A stretch of DNA of 53,665 nucleotides from Defluviitaleaceae bacterium (GTDB taxonomy: Bacteria; Bacillota; Clostridia; Lachnospirales; WRAX01), in the NCBI GenBank assembly GCA_009784615.1, contig WRBJ01000009.1:1-53665 (forward strand). Reading direction: 5' to 3'. The stretch's first letter is position 1, and the number at the start of each line of letters is the position of its first letter. Below, one piece after another: positions 6,692 to 15,352 of the stretch. The notes beneath the pieces were generated by a model. That model searched no databases. It saw only the letters and a program-made list of their open reading frames with translations, and had not been told where the DNA came from. Made by a program: the position numbers and the translations under genes.

Positions 6692-8030
6692 ATTAAATGG
6701 AATAAAAGCAACACTCGTTTCTTTAGGTTGCGATAAAAATACGGTTGACAGCGAGATTATGCTGGGGATGTTAGCGGCAAGCGGCGTAACAATGACGGCA
6801 GATTTAGAGTCGGCGCAGGTCATCATCATCAATACTTGTGGTTTCCTTCAAGACGCTGTCGGGGAAGCTAAAGAGGAAGTTGAGCTAGCTTTAGAACACA
6901 AAAAAAGCGGTTCTTGTAAGGTTTTAATAGTAACAGGTTGTGCCGCAAAGCGTTATCCTGATGAATTTTTAAATACAGACGGCATCGATATAGTGCTAGG
7001 AGTGGCAGAATACGGGGATTTAATCCCTCGTGTTTTAGAATATCTTGAAGGCGACCACAGCTTGCCTATACAAGGCGATGTTGATATGGCACAAATGCAC
7101 CTTATCCGCATACCATCTACCCCCAAACATTACGCATACTTGCGCATTGCAGAAGGTTGCGACAGCCACTGTGCATACTGCACCATCCCTAAAATACGCG
7201 GCGCATATACCTCCCGTGAAATGCAGTCGCTTTTGGATGAAGCCCGCCGTTTGGTAGATTTTGGCGTGAAGGAAATAATAATTGTTGCACAGGACACCAC
7301 GCTGTATGGCAAAGATATTTATGGCGAACAACGGTTGCATACGCTTTTGCAGGAATTATCGCAAATTGAGGGCGTTAAGTGGTTGCGCTTGCTATATTGC
7401 TACCCCGAACATATTTATGATGAATTGCTTGAAGAAATGGCACAAAATCCAAAGATTTTACCATATATAGATTTGCCGATACAACATTCGGTTGATCGCA
7501 TTTTGAAGCTAATGAACCGCAAATCTACAACGCAGATGCTTAATAACACTATAGAAAAAATCCGCAAAGCTATGCCAAATGCGGTTTTGCGCACTACTCT
7601 GATTACAGGGTTTCCCGGCGAAAACGAAGAAGATTTTGACGAAGTTTGCAAATTTATCGAAACTGTAAAATTCGACCGTTTGGGGGTTTTTCCATATTCA
7701 CGTGAAGGAGGGACACCGGCAAACAAGTTGCCCAACCATTTACCAGAAAAAACCAAGAAAGAGCGGCACGACCAATTAATGCAGATACAACAGAAAATTT
7801 CTAAAAAGAAACTAGCACAAAGGCTTGGTGAAGTGGTAGAAGTTGTGGTTGAAGGACTTGACGAAGGCATATACTTTGGACGGTCTTATGGCGAAGCTCC
7901 TGACGTTGACGGAGTGATTTTTATTGAAAATGAAGAAGGGTTGCAAATTGGGGATTTTGTGCGGGTAAAAATCGTCGAAACTTGGGAATACGATATGATA
8001 GGGGAAATTACCAATGAACCTGCCAAATAA
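6675..8030 (+). CDS. rimO: Ribosomal protein S12 methylthiotransferase RimO
   Basis: This radical-SAM enzyme adds a methylthio group to the beta carbon of a conserved aspartate in ribosomal protein S12. The 451-aa product has the N-terminal UPF0004 domain with three cluster cysteines (C19 in SLGCDKN, C55 in NTCGF, C89 in TGCAAKRYP). A radical-SAM motif CxxxCxxC (C162, C166, C169; CDSHCAYC) and a C-terminal TRAM domain (about 380-451) follow. The SLGCDKN variant is typical of RimO rather than MiaB. It sits in the common Bacillota order rimO-pgsA-cinA-recA and overlaps pgsA by 17 bp. Confidence 0.97.
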   Translation: MDTTSKLNGIKATLVSLGCDKNTVDSEIMLGMLAASGVTMTADLESAQVIIINTCGFLQDAVGEAKEEVELALEHKKSGSCKVLIVTGCAAKRYPDEFLNTDGIDIVLGVAEYGDLIPRVLEYLEGDHSLPIQGDVDMAQMHLIRIPSTPKHYAYLRIAEGCDSHCAYCTIPKIRGAYTSREMQSLLDEARRLVDFGVKEIIIVAQDTTLYGKDIYGEQRLHTLLQELSQIEGVKWLRLLYCYPEHIYDELLEEMAQNPKILPYIDLPIQHSVDRILKLMNRKSTTQMLNNTIEKIRKAMPNAVLRTTLITGFPGENEEDFDEVCKFIETVKFDRLGVFPYSREGGTPANKLPNHLPEKTKKERHDQLMQIQQKISKKKLAQRLGEVVEVVVEGLDEGIYFGRSYGEAPDVDGVIFIENEEGLQIGDFVRVKIVETWEYDMIGEITNEPAK

Positions 8031-8559
8031 ACTAACAATCGCAAGGGTGTGTATGATACCGTTGTTTATCGTTGCTTTGCAAGGCGAAGCCTTTGGATGG
8101 TATGATATGCAAACGGCTCGCTTTATTGCGGTGGGCATTTTTGCCCTTGCCGCCTTTACTGATTTTTTGGATGGCTATATTGCGCGCAAGCAGAATTTAA
8201 TCACAGATTTTGGCAAATTTATGGATCCATTGGCAGATAAAATGCTTGTAATGGCGGCAATGGTGTATATGGTTTGGCTTGGAGATATTTCGCCGTGGGT
8301 GCTTATTATTGTCGAAGGACGCGAATTTATCATTGCTGGCTTGCGTATGCTTGCGGCGCAAAAAAATATCGTTATCGCCGCCAATTTTTGGGGCAAACTG
8401 AAAACTGTCGCACAAATGGTTATGATACTTGTGGTACTATCAAACTTCGACTATATAGTAGCCTATTGGGCTGGAATTGTGCTAATTTACGCCTGTGTTG
8501 CACTTAGCGTTATTTCTTGTGTGGATTATATCTATCAAAATAGGAAGGTGTTTTTATGA
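8014..8559 (+). CDS. pgsA: CDP-diacylglycerol-glycerol-3-phosphate 3-phosphatidyltransferase
   Basis: The enzyme makes phosphatidylglycerol phosphate from CDP-diacylglycerol and glycerol-3-phosphate, the committed step to phosphatidylglycerol. This 181-aa membrane protein has four to five TM segments. The CDP-alcohol phosphotransferase signature DG(x)2AR(x)8G(x)3D(x)3D is visible as DFLDGYIARK, then FGKFMDPLAD (about residues 50-75). It begins inside rimO and its stop overlaps the next start (ATGA), so expression is coupled. Confidence 0.96.
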   Translation: MNLPNKLTIARVCMIPLFIVALQGEAFGWYDMQTARFIAVGIFALAAFTDFLDGYIARKQNLITDFGKFMDPLADKMLVMAAMVYMVWLGDISPWVLIIVEGREFIIAGLRMLAAQKNIVIAANFWGKLKTVAQMVMILVVLSNFDYIVAYWAGIVLIYACVALSVISCVDYIYQNRKVFL

Positions 8560-9041
8560 ACGAAAAAGCGGCACAAATAGTTGCGGGATTAATCAAAAAA
8601 GGCATGAAAATAGCCATTGCAGAATCTTTGACGGGTGGTGCATTGTCTGCCACAATAGTTTCTGTACCCGGTGCATCTTATGTGCTTGACGAAGCTATGA
8701 CGACATATTCCAACGACGCTAAAATAGCACGTTTGGGCGTTTCGCCGCAGACTATCGAAAACCTAGGTGCAGTCAGTGCGCAATGTGCTGAAGAAATGGC
8801 GGAAGGCATTGCAAAAACCTCAGGCGCAGATTATGGCATTGCCACAACGGGCATAGCGGGACCAGATGGAGCAACACCCCAAAAACCAGTTGGATTGGTA
8901 TATATCGGCGCACATCATAAAAACAAAACCGTTTCATATAGATATGTTTTTGAAGGTGACAGAAACGCTGTTATAGCTCAAACCGTAAACAAATGTTTAG
9001 ATATATTACAAGGAGAATTTAAGGAGGAACACAATGAGTAA
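8556..9041 (+). CDS. cinA: Nicotinamide-nucleotide amidase (CinA C-terminal domain, PncC)
   Basis: The 161-aa protein corresponds to the CinA C-terminal amidohydrolase domain alone (PncC type), which deamidates NMN to nicotinate mononucleotide in pyridine-nucleotide salvage. Conserved stretches are [12 protein letters not shown] (about 20-31), [19 protein letters not shown] and [20 protein letters not shown] (about 100-119). The N-terminal MoaB-like COG1058 domain of full CinA is missing. It overlaps both pgsA (ATGA) and recA (8 bp). Confidence 0.93.
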   Translation: MNEKAAQIVAGLIKKGMKIAIAESLTGGALSATIVSVPGASYVLDEAMTTYSNDAKIARLGVSPQTIENLGAVSAQCAEEMAEGIAKTSGADYGIATTGIAGPDGATPQKPVGLVYIGAHHKNKTVSYRYVFEGDRNAVIAQTVNKCLDILQGEFKEEHNE

Positions 9042-10257
9042 AATAGCAAACAAATCAAGTGATGCGGCGAATGTTTCTAGCGAAGATAGAAAAAAGGCTT
9101 TAGCGACTGCACTAGCCCAAATTGAGAAAAATTTTGGCAAGGGCAGTGTTATGAAAATGGGCGAAGGTTTGAAGGATTTTAAGGTAGAATTTATCCCTTC
9201 TGGCTCGCTTTCTTTAGACGTGGCTTTGGGCATTGGTGGCTATCCACGTGGGCGTATAATCGAAATTTATGGTCCAGAATCCAGCGGAAAAACCACAGTT
9301 TGTTTGCATTTGATAGCCGAAGCACAAAAACTGGGCGGCATTGTCGCATTTATTGATGCAGAACACGCTCTTGACCCTGTTTATGCACGCAATGTGGGTG
9401 TTAATATCGACGAGCTTTACATAGCACAACCTGATGATGGTGAGCAAGCACTGGATATTGCAGACGAAATGGTACGCTCTGGTGCAATAGATGTTATTGT
9501 TATAGACTCTGTTGCGGCTTTGGTACCACGTGCAGAAATCGAAGGTGATATGGGCGATAGCCATATGGGCTTGCACGCAAGACTTATGTCGCAAGCGTTG
9601 CGCAAATTGACGGCGCTTGCAAACAAAAACAATTGCATTATATTGTTTACCAACCAATTGCGTGAAAAAATCGGTGCTTTTTCTATGTATGGCACGCCCG
9701 AAACTACGACGGGTGGTCGTGCGTTAAAATTCTATGCATCTGTACGTTTAGACATCCGCCGTGTTAGCAAAGGCGAAATTAAACAAGGCGACGACCATTT
9801 AGGATTCCGTGCAAAAATAAAGGTTGTTAAAAATAAGGTCGCACCGCCTTTTAAAGTGGCAGAATTTGATATTATGTTTGGTAAAGGGATTGATGCGGGA
9901 AGCGATATTATCGACCTTGCCGTGGATGTTGATATTATCAAAAAATCGGGCAGCTGGTTTAGCTATGGCGATTTGCGCCTAGGGCAGGGCAGGGATAAGG
10001 CAAATGCCTATTTGCTTGAAAATCCAGAGCTTTTTGCAGAAGTAGAGCAAGCAGTGCGCAAACATTATGGTTTTGGGGATAGTTTGACAAAATTAAATGA
10101 AGAACCATTGTCAGAAGTGAGCGAAAAACCCGCAAAAAAAGGTAAAAAGAGCAAAAAAGCCGATGACGATGTTGTGGCAGAAATAAGCCTTGATGATGAA
10201 GAAATTGACGAAATTATTAAAGACTTGGGTTTTGAAGGCGACTCTGATGAAGAATAA
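9034..10257 (+). CDS. recA: Recombinase RecA
   Basis: RecA is the strand-exchange ATPase and SOS co-protease. At 407 aa it is longer than the usual 340-360. Walker A is GPESSGKTT (80-88). Other landmarks are FIDAEHALD, the Walker [13 protein letters not shown], loop L2 around [20 protein letters not shown] and [17 protein letters not shown]. The extra length is an N-terminal extension rich in Ser/Ala and a strongly charged C-terminus ([20 protein letters not shown], then an acidic tail) that probably tunes DNA displacement. It overlaps cinA, and recX follows after 2 bp, so RecA and its modulator are coexpressed. I saw no LexA box directly upstream, as expected for an internal operon gene. Confidence 0.98.
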   Translation: MSKIANKSSDAANVSSEDRKKALATALAQIEKNFGKGSVMKMGEGLKDFKVEFIPSGSLSLDVALGIGGYPRGRIIEIYGPESSGKTTVCLHLIAEAQKLGGIVAFIDAEHALDPVYARNVGVNIDELYIAQPDDGEQALDIADEMVRSGAIDVIVIDSVAALVPRAEIEGDMGDSHMGLHARLMSQALRKLTALANKNNCIILFTNQLREKIGAFSMYGTPETTTGGRALKFYASVRLDIRRVSKGEIKQGDDHLGFRAKIKVVKNKVAPPFKVAEFDIMFGKGIDAGSDIIDLAVDVDIIKKSGSWFSYGDLRLGQGRDKANAYLLENPELFAEVEQAVRKHYGFGDSLTKLNEEPLSEVSEKPAKKGKKSKKADDDVVAEISLDDEEIDEIIKDLGFEGDSDEE

Positions 10258-10259
10258 AG

Positions 10260-10907
10260 ATGATTATAACCGATATAACACAACAAATTAAGAATAAAAA
10301 ACGCTACTCTGTCTATGTTGACGGCGAATTTGCTTTCGGCATAGATGGGGTAGATTTGTTGTATCACGGGCTAGAAGTTGGGCAAAACATAGATAAAATG
10401 CATTATGTGGAGCTTTTAAAACAGCTTGATTATACAAAATGCAGGGATAGTGCAGTACGCATTTTGGCAAGCGGCGCAAAATCTGTGCATATTATGCGGG
10501 AAAAGTTGATACAAAAGGAATTTTCGCCCGAAAGCGTTGAAAAAGTTATAAAATTGTTGATACAAAAAGGTTATCTTGACGATGTGGCGTTTGCGAAATC
10601 TTTTATAAGCCACAAAACAAAAATCAATAATTATGGCAAGCGGCGTATAGAGCAAGACTTGCGCATTAAAGGCGTAAGCGACACCGATATTAAAGTTGCT
10701 TTTTTAAACAAAGACAATCACGAAAGCGAAGTTAATGCCGCAAAACGTGCTTTGGCGAAAAAGTTGCGCAACAAACCCTTTCCGCAAGATATGCAAGAAC
10801 TGCAAAAGTTAAAAATGTTTATGGCACGGCGTGGGTTTGATTTTGATACGATTGATGATGTGTTGAAGGAGGGGCAAAATGGCGATTGCGGATTTGATTT
10901 TTATTGA
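10260..10907 (+). CDS. recX: Regulatory protein RecX
   Basis: RecX binds in the groove of the RecA filament and modulates its activity. The 215-aa protein shows the three-helix tandem repeats of the family: KRYSVYVDGEFAF at the N-terminus, CRDSAVRILASGAKSVHIMR (about 60-80), then KLLIQKGYLDDVAFAKSFIS and KRRIEQDLRIKGVSDTDI. It starts 2 bp after recA. Its 3' end overlaps thyA by 29 bp. Confidence 0.93.
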   Translation: MIITDITQQIKNKKRYSVYVDGEFAFGIDGVDLLYHGLEVGQNIDKMHYVELLKQLDYTKCRDSAVRILASGAKSVHIMREKLIQKEFSPESVEKVIKLLIQKGYLDDVAFAKSFISHKTKINNYGKRRIEQDLRIKGVSDTDIKVAFLNKDNHESEVNAAKRALAKKLRNKPFPQDMQELQKLKMFMARRGFDFDTIDDVLKEGQNGDCGFDFY

Positions 10908-11709
10908 TACTTGCAAGAATATTTTAGAAAATGGTATGTGGGATAAAGGCTTTGATGTGCGTACCGTGTGGGATGACGGCACAAAAGCGCATACTATCAA
11001 GCAGTTTGGCATTGTTAATCGTTACGATTTGTCGGTGGAATTTCCGGCTCTAACCTTGCGCCGCCTGCCGTTTAAAAGTTGTATTGACGAAATTTTGTGG
11101 ATTTTTCAAAAAAAATCTAATCGTGTGGCAGAGCTAAACTCGAAAATATGGGACTCTTGGACATTTGATGATGGCACAATTGGCAAAGCATATGGCTATC
11201 AGTTGGGCATAAAACACAAATATAAAGAAGGTGAATTTGACCAAGTAGACCGTGTTTTGTATGAACTAAAAAACAATCCAATGTCCCGACGCATTATAAC
11301 AAGCACCTATAATTTTGAAGATTTGCACGCAATGGGGTTAAATCCCTGCGCATATTCTATGACATTTAATGTAAAAGATGGCAAACTAAATGCCATTTTA
11401 AACCAGCGCAGCCAAGATGTGCTTGCCGCTAATAATTGGAATGTGGCGCAATATTCTATCTTGGTGCATATGTTTGCGCAGACCAGTGGGCTTGATGTTG
11501 GAGAGTTTGTTCACGTTATTGCCGATGCTCATATATATGACCGCCACGTAGAAATTATAGAGGAGCTTATCAAAAAAGAACCTCGCCCCGCACCAAAACT
11601 AATTATTAACCCAGACATTAAAAATTTTTATGATTTTACTGTGGACGATTTTGTACTAGAAGATTATAAGCCACATCCTTTTAAAGACAAAATTCCTGTG
11701 GCGATATAG
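10879..11709 (+). CDS. thyA: Thymidylate synthase ThyA
   Basis: The enzyme converts dUMP and methylene-THF to dTMP and DHF. At 276 aa it is of normal length. The active-site cysteine lies in LNPCAYSMTFNV, which satisfies the family signature although His is more usual after Cys. Substrate-binding stretches RRIITSTYNF, NQRSQDVLAANNWN and HIYDRHVE are present. AGGAGGGG precedes the ATG at 10879 inside recX. ThyA here implies a dihydrofolate reductase elsewhere. It is probably the last gene of the rimO-recA operon. Confidence 0.95.
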   Translation: MAIADLIFIDTCKNILENGMWDKGFDVRTVWDDGTKAHTIKQFGIVNRYDLSVEFPALTLRRLPFKSCIDEILWIFQKKSNRVAELNSKIWDSWTFDDGTIGKAYGYQLGIKHKYKEGEFDQVDRVLYELKNNPMSRRIITSTYNFEDLHAMGLNPCAYSMTFNVKDGKLNAILNQRSQDVLAANNWNVAQYSILVHMFAQTSGLDVGEFVHVIADAHIYDRHVEIIEELIKKEPRPAPKLIINPDIKNFYDFTVDDFVLEDYKPHPFKDKIPVAI

Positions 11710-11736
11710 CCAAAAGAACTTATTGTAAAAAAATGT

Positions 11737-11765
11737 TTGATAATGCTCTAAAAATATGTTATAAT
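11737..11765 (+). promoter_or_regulatory. Promoter of carD-like gene
   Basis: TTGATA (11737-11742), a 17-bp spacer and an extended -10 TGTTATAAT (TATAAT at 11760-11765). Confidence 0.85.
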
Positions 11766-11797
11766 GTCGTATAACAATATTTTAAGGAGGCAAAAGT

Positions 11798-12280
11798 GTG
11801 TTTGAAAAAGGCGAAGCAGTAGTTTATCCAATGCACGGTGCTGGCATTATTGAGGATTTGGAGGAAAAAAATTTTGACGGCATAAGTAAAAACTACTTTG
11901 TTTTGCGTATCCCGCTAGGCAATCTTACGGTTTTGTTATGTGAAGAAACTATAGAAAGCTCTAATTTGCGCCATATTTTGCCGCAAAACAAAATTATAAA
12001 GATAATGTCAAATGCGACACAAATGCCATCACCATCAAAACCGGATAACTGGAATCAACGATATAAAGACAATATGGAAAAAATTAAAACAGGTGAGCTG
12101 TTAAAAACAGTAGAGGTTTATTGCGAATTATACCACAGAGAACGCGAGAAAAGCCTTTCGGGTGCAGAAAAAAAGGTGCTGACAACCGCCAAAAAAATTG
12201 TTGTATCTGAAATTATGTTATCCTTTAACATAGATAAGCAAAAAGCTGAAGATATGCTGGAAGGCTTTATGGCGAAATAA
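11798..12280 (+). CDS. CarD/CdnL-family transcriptional regulator
   Basis: The 160-aa protein has the N-terminal CarD/CdnL/TRCF RNA-polymerase interaction domain (FEKGEAVVYPMHGAGIIEDL, about 2-60). An all-helical C-terminal domain follows (about 75-160; NWNQRYKDNMEKIKTGE, TVEVYCELYHREREKSLS). CarD proteins bind the RNAP beta subunit and stabilise open complexes. The start is GTG 11798, with AAGGAGG 7 bp upstream. It has its own promoter and a hairpin terminator and is monocistronic. Confidence 0.9.
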   Translation: MFEKGEAVVYPMHGAGIIEDLEEKNFDGISKNYFVLRIPLGNLTVLLCEETIESSNLRHILPQNKIIKIMSNATQMPSPSKPDNWNQRYKDNMEKIKTGELLKTVEVYCELYHREREKSLSGAEKKVLTTAKKIVVSEIMLSFNIDKQKAEDMLEGFMAK

Positions 12281-12288
12281 TATGTATT

Positions 12289-12309
12289 GGGGCAACCGAA
12301 GGTTGCCCC
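12289..12309 (+). terminator. Hairpin GGGGCAACC-GAA-GGTTGCCCC
   Basis: A perfect 9-bp stem lies just after carD and is followed by a short T run. It resembles the hairpin at 16166-16184 (GGGCGACC-AAA-GGTCGCCC), suggesting a dispersed hairpin family reused as terminators. Confidence 0.65.
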
Positions 12310-12384
12310 TTTGCAAGCATTACAGATATACCCTTCGCCATTTAGGCGGTACTTATATCATTAAACCCCTCTTACCTAATGCAT

Positions 12385-13044
12385 TTATCGAGCAAACTCG
12401 ACTGTTGCATTATTGACGTTATTAACATCGCCCGCGTTTCTAATATTTCGGGCATTTCTAACATTTCTAACGCGTGCGTTGTTTCTTACGTCTCTAAGAT
12501 TATTATTATGCGGCTCTGCCGTTCTCATACCATCAGCCGTGTGTAAATCATTACCATACAAAACACCATCACGGCTTGCATATGGCGTAATCTCATTGTT
12601 TTGGCGGTTTTCTAATACTGTGCTACGTATATTGTTCGCCAGTCTATTCGCCGTAGAGCCTTCGTTATTTGCTATTGTGCCGTTAATAGCCGCATCATTA
12701 GCTCTTGTAACTTCGTTACCGATGTGCCGACCATTTTGCAAAGCCAAATTCTCTTGACGCAAATAGTGGTTTTGCGTTGTTGTGCGGTCTATACCACGAC
12801 GTGATGTTGTAGTTGGCATACGGTCACCAATTGGATGGGTGGCACGACGAGCAGTGCGAGTAAAACCTCTATTATAACCACTGCGCACTATACGACCTGT
12901 GTTGTGAGTAACACCGTGTCTTGCTACACCATCATTGGTGCGCAAACCTGCGGCATTGTTTGCCAAATGGCTACCGCAACCAGTGGCGGCTAAAGCGGTC
13001 AAAACTACAGCCGCACCTGCAATTGCTTTTGTTCTTAATTTCAT
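12385..13044 (-). CDS. Asn/Arg-rich lipoprotein
   Basis: I recognise no family. The 219-aa protein has a lipoprotein signal peptide (MKLRTKAIAGAAVVLTALAA, lipobox ATGC with Cys23). The mature part is of low complexity, rich in Asn, Arg, Thr and Ala, and ends in degenerate VRN/IRN/VNN repeats (about residues 185-215: DVRNNARVRNVRNARNIRN). It has no acidic bulk, so it would be a very basic surface protein, possibly binding nucleic acid, teichoic acid or peptidoglycan. GGGGGAAAA precedes the ATG. It is monocistronic and divergent from malQ. Confidence 0.75.
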   Translation of the reverse strand: MKLRTKAIAGAAVVLTALAATGCGSHLANNAAGLRTNDGVARHGVTHNTGRIVRSGYNRGFTRTARRATHPIGDRMPTTTSRRGIDRTTTQNHYLRQENLALQNGRHIGNEVTRANDAAINGTIANNEGSTANRLANNIRSTVLENRQNNEITPYASRDGVLYGNDLHTADGMRTAEPHNNNLRDVRNNARVRNVRNARNIRNAGDVNNVNNATVEFAR

Positions 13045-13206
13045 TTTGTTTTCCCCCTATTTTATATTTAGGAGAATTTAGATTTCGTACAAATGTGCAC
13101 CTTTGCATCAAATCTAAACCTCCGCAATAATATTTTGGCTTGCGGGGGAAATTAAATACTGATAAGGATTTGGGATTAAAGGAAAATTATTTAGGATGGT
13201 GAATTT

Positions 13207-14733
13207 ATGCGCTTTAGCGGAATATTAAATCACATTTCTGCGTTATATGCAGATTTTGGTATTGGCGATTTGGGCAAATCAGCATACGATTTTATCGACT
13301 TTTTAAGCGAAGCTAAGCAGACCATTTGGCAGATTTTGCCCATTAATCCAACCAGCTTCGGCGATTCTCCATATCAATGCTTCTCAACCTTTGCGGGCAA
13401 TCCACTTTTTATCTGCCCAAAAAAACTTGTGGCAATGGATATTTTGTCGCCTGAAAATATTGTGCATAATATTACATTTCCCGACAATATAATAAATTAT
13501 GCCGATGTTTTCGCTTTAAAAGATAAAATTTTTCGTAAGGCTTATGAAAATTTTGCACCAAATGCCCACTTTTTAGACTTTGCAAGCAAAAATGTCAATT
13601 GGCTTGACGATTACGCACTTTTTACTGCGCTAAAAAATTTCTTCATTAAAGAACGCAAATATGCAACTTTGCCAGAAGGCGAAAACGCTGATTATTTCTA
13701 CGGTGCTGTGTGGAGTACGTGGGAAAAAGGTATTGCACAGCGAGAGCCTGCGGCAATAGCGCACTATAGGGATTTGATTGCGGACGAGATTAATTATCAT
13801 AAATTTTTACAATATATTTTTTATACGCAATTTGCAGAGCTAAAAGCATATGCAGCAAAAAATGATATTTGCATTATGGGCGATATTCCCATTTTTGTGG
13901 CATATGATAGCGCAGATGTTTGGGCAAACCCCGAGCTTTATAAATTAAATAAGAACGGTTTGCCCACGACTGTCGCAGGTGTTCCGCCAGATTATTTTGC
14001 TGAAGATGGGCAACTGTGGGGCAATCCTTTGTATGATTGGAAGAAGCACGCCGATGACGGCTATGCTTGGTGGATTAGCCGCATATCGCAAGCCTTAGAA
14101 TGTTTTGATATTCTGCGCCTTGACCATTTTAGGGGATTTTACTCGTATTGGGAAATTATGTATGGAGCAAAAACAGCGAAAAAAGGCAAATGGCAAGCAG
14201 GACCAAAACACGAACTTTTCAATGCAATCTATGATAAACTGGGCGAAATTCCCATTGTTGCAGAAGATTTGGGTATCATTACTCCGCAGGTTACAAAACT
14301 GTTAAACGACCTTAACCTGCCCGCAATGCGTGTTTTGCAATTTGGTTTTGATGGTGATGCTGCAAACACGCATTTGCCGCATAATTTTGACACAAATAAT
14401 CTTGTAGTTTACACAGGTACGCACGATAATGATACAACCGAAGGGTGGTATAAAACCGCCACAGAAAAAACCCGTGACCATTTTCGCCGCTATCTTAACA
14501 CATCAGGTGAAAATCCTGCGCATTATCTAATACGTACCGCAATGCTATCAACAGCCGATACCGCAATCATTCCAATTCAAGACCTTCTTGCACTGGGCTC
14601 TAACCACCGCACAAACACACCCGGTACACTTTCAAGCAACTGGCAGTTTAGATTAAAAAAAGACCAACTACATTCACATCACGCTTCGCATATGGCTTAC
14701 TTATCCAAGCTATCCAATCGAAACAAACAGTAA
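13207..14733 (+). CDS. malQ: 4-alpha-glucanotransferase (amylomaltase)
   Basis: This GH77 enzyme transfers alpha-1,4-glucan segments in maltodextrin and glycogen metabolism. At 508 aa it is typical. Visible motifs are QTIWQILPINPTSFGDSPYQ near the N-terminus, IMGDIPIFVAYDSADVWANP (about 223-242), LRLDHFRGFYSYWEI with the nucleophile Asp (about 300), VAEDLGIITPQV with the acid/base Glu (about 346) and YTGTHDNDTT (about 400). It is cytosolic with no signal peptide. It stands alone between a divergent lipoprotein gene and its own terminator. Confidence 0.96.
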   Translation: MRFSGILNHISALYADFGIGDLGKSAYDFIDFLSEAKQTIWQILPINPTSFGDSPYQCFSTFAGNPLFICPKKLVAMDILSPENIVHNITFPDNIINYADVFALKDKIFRKAYENFAPNAHFLDFASKNVNWLDDYALFTALKNFFIKERKYATLPEGENADYFYGAVWSTWEKGIAQREPAAIAHYRDLIADEINYHKFLQYIFYTQFAELKAYAAKNDICIMGDIPIFVAYDSADVWANPELYKLNKNGLPTTVAGVPPDYFAEDGQLWGNPLYDWKKHADDGYAWWISRISQALECFDILRLDHFRGFYSYWEIMYGAKTAKKGKWQAGPKHELFNAIYDKLGEIPIVAEDLGIITPQVTKLLNDLNLPAMRVLQFGFDGDAANTHLPHNFDTNNLVVYTGTHDNDTTEGWYKTATEKTRDHFRRYLNTSGENPAHYLIRTAMLSTADTAIIPIQDLLALGSNHRTNTPGTLSSNWQFRLKKDQLHSHHASHMAYLSKLSNRNKQ

Positions 14734-14740
14734 AACACAA

Positions 14741-14772
14741 CGAAGCAATCCTTCAACACAAGGATTGCTTCG
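14741..14772 (+). terminator. Intrinsic terminator of malQ
   Basis: A 13-bp perfect stem (CGAAGCAATCCTT, loop CAACAC, AAGGATTGCTTCG) is followed by TATTTGTTT. The GAAGCAATCC sequence is shared with the dispersed repeat at 21867-21924. Confidence 0.85.
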
Positions 14773-14788
14773 TATTTGTTTATACATA

Positions 14789-15079
14789 TTAAAATGAACC
14801 TAGAGCCACCATATCGTCGTCTACATAATATATGGATATTTCATATCCTTCTTCCCAACCCATTTGGTTCATCAATTCTTTTGATATAGCAATTTTACCC
14901 ATATCATCAACAGTTGCGATGGTTAGTTTTTGCTTGTCTGATGTGGTCAAAAATAATGACTTGTTCGTAGCAAATAGCTTTATCGTAGACCTTTCGTATA
15001 ATTTCTTTGTTTCCAATAGCTCTTTTGATAGAGCTATTTTATGCTGTCCATCAATGATATGTTTCCCAAAATTATCCAT
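14789..15079 (-). CDS. AbrB/SpoVT-like swapped-hairpin protein
   Basis: The 96-aa protein appears to contain two diverged AbrB-type halves: HIIDGQHKIALSKELLE (about 6-22) and VDDMGKIAISKELMNQMGW then EEGYEISIYYVDDDMVAL (about 56-93). The second half matches the 'vDe.GRi.IPkelre.lG...Gd.v.i' pattern. It probably binds DNA or forms a beta-barrel dimer. The start is ATG at 15079, preceded on the minus strand by AAAGAGGTGAT. Its mRNA has a long leader of about 170 nt containing the structured element at 15135-15231, so it may be controlled by that RNA. Confidence 0.65.
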   Translation of the reverse strand: MDNFGKHIIDGQHKIALSKELLETKKLYERSTIKLFATNKSLFLTTSDKQKLTIATVDDMGKIAISKELMNQMGWEEGYEISIYYVDDDMVALGSF

Positions 15080-15134
15080 AAAAAATATCACCTCTTTCAA
15101 GATTGTGCCAAGACGTAAAATCTTCTTGACAATT

Positions 15135-15231
15135 AGACCTGAATGTGATAATCTACACTTAGGTCTTCGGGCTTGGACACTTGTCAGGTGGGTGTTTATT
15201 CTGCTAGGAATTTTGCCACCTAGACAAGTGT
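15135..15231 (-). ncRNA. Candidate structured leader RNA, copy A
   Basis: Read on the minus strand, a first hairpin (15231-15177; ACACTTGTCTAGGTGG pairing with CCACCTGACAAGTGT around a 24-nt loop) is followed by CCCGA and a second hairpin (15166-15135; AGACCTAAGTGT ... TTCAGGTCT). The same architecture occurs at 21673-21770 on the plus strand, with an identical stretch of about 22 nt from CCGAAGACCT to GTAGATTA and a similar loop motif (TTCCTAGCA versus ATCCCTAACA). Here the element lies in the 5' leader of the AbrB-like gene, 56 nt before its start. A further small stem (AAGATT/AATCTT) lies between it and the ribosome site. It could be a riboswitch-like leader, a protein-binding element or a DNA operator. 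Confidence 0.5.
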
Positions 15232-15258
15232 TTTTGTGTTTAAAATTGCCCTAGGCTT

Positions 15259-15287
15259 ATTGTATATTATCAAATAAACTTTGTCAA
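15259..15287 (-). promoter_or_regulatory. Promoter of structured leader copy A / AbrB-like gene
   Basis: On the minus strand, TTGACA (15287-15282), 17 bp, TACAAT (15264-15259). Copy B has a promoter with the same spacing in the same relative place. A competing TTGACA/GATAAT pair on the plus strand (15126-15152) has only a 15-bp spacer but an extended -10, and would read the opposite way. Confidence 0.6.
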
Positions 15288-15311
15288 GGCTTTTCGCAAA
15301 AAAGGTAAAAC

Positions 15312-15337
15312 AAAAATAGGCGACCAATAGCCGCCTA
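15312..15337 (-). terminator. Intrinsic terminator of GNAT gene
   Basis: On the minus strand, TAGGCG-GCTATTGGT-CGCCTA followed by TTTTT. It lies just after a short (TATCTC)n hexamer run at about 15335-15356 that overlaps the end of the GNAT gene. Confidence 0.65.
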
Positions 15338-15352
15338 TCTCTATCTCTATCT

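Noticed and set aside
10879-11709. Thymidylate synthase suspected inactive because PCH is replaced by PCA
   Set aside because: The family signature allows Ala after the catalytic Cys and all other motifs are present.
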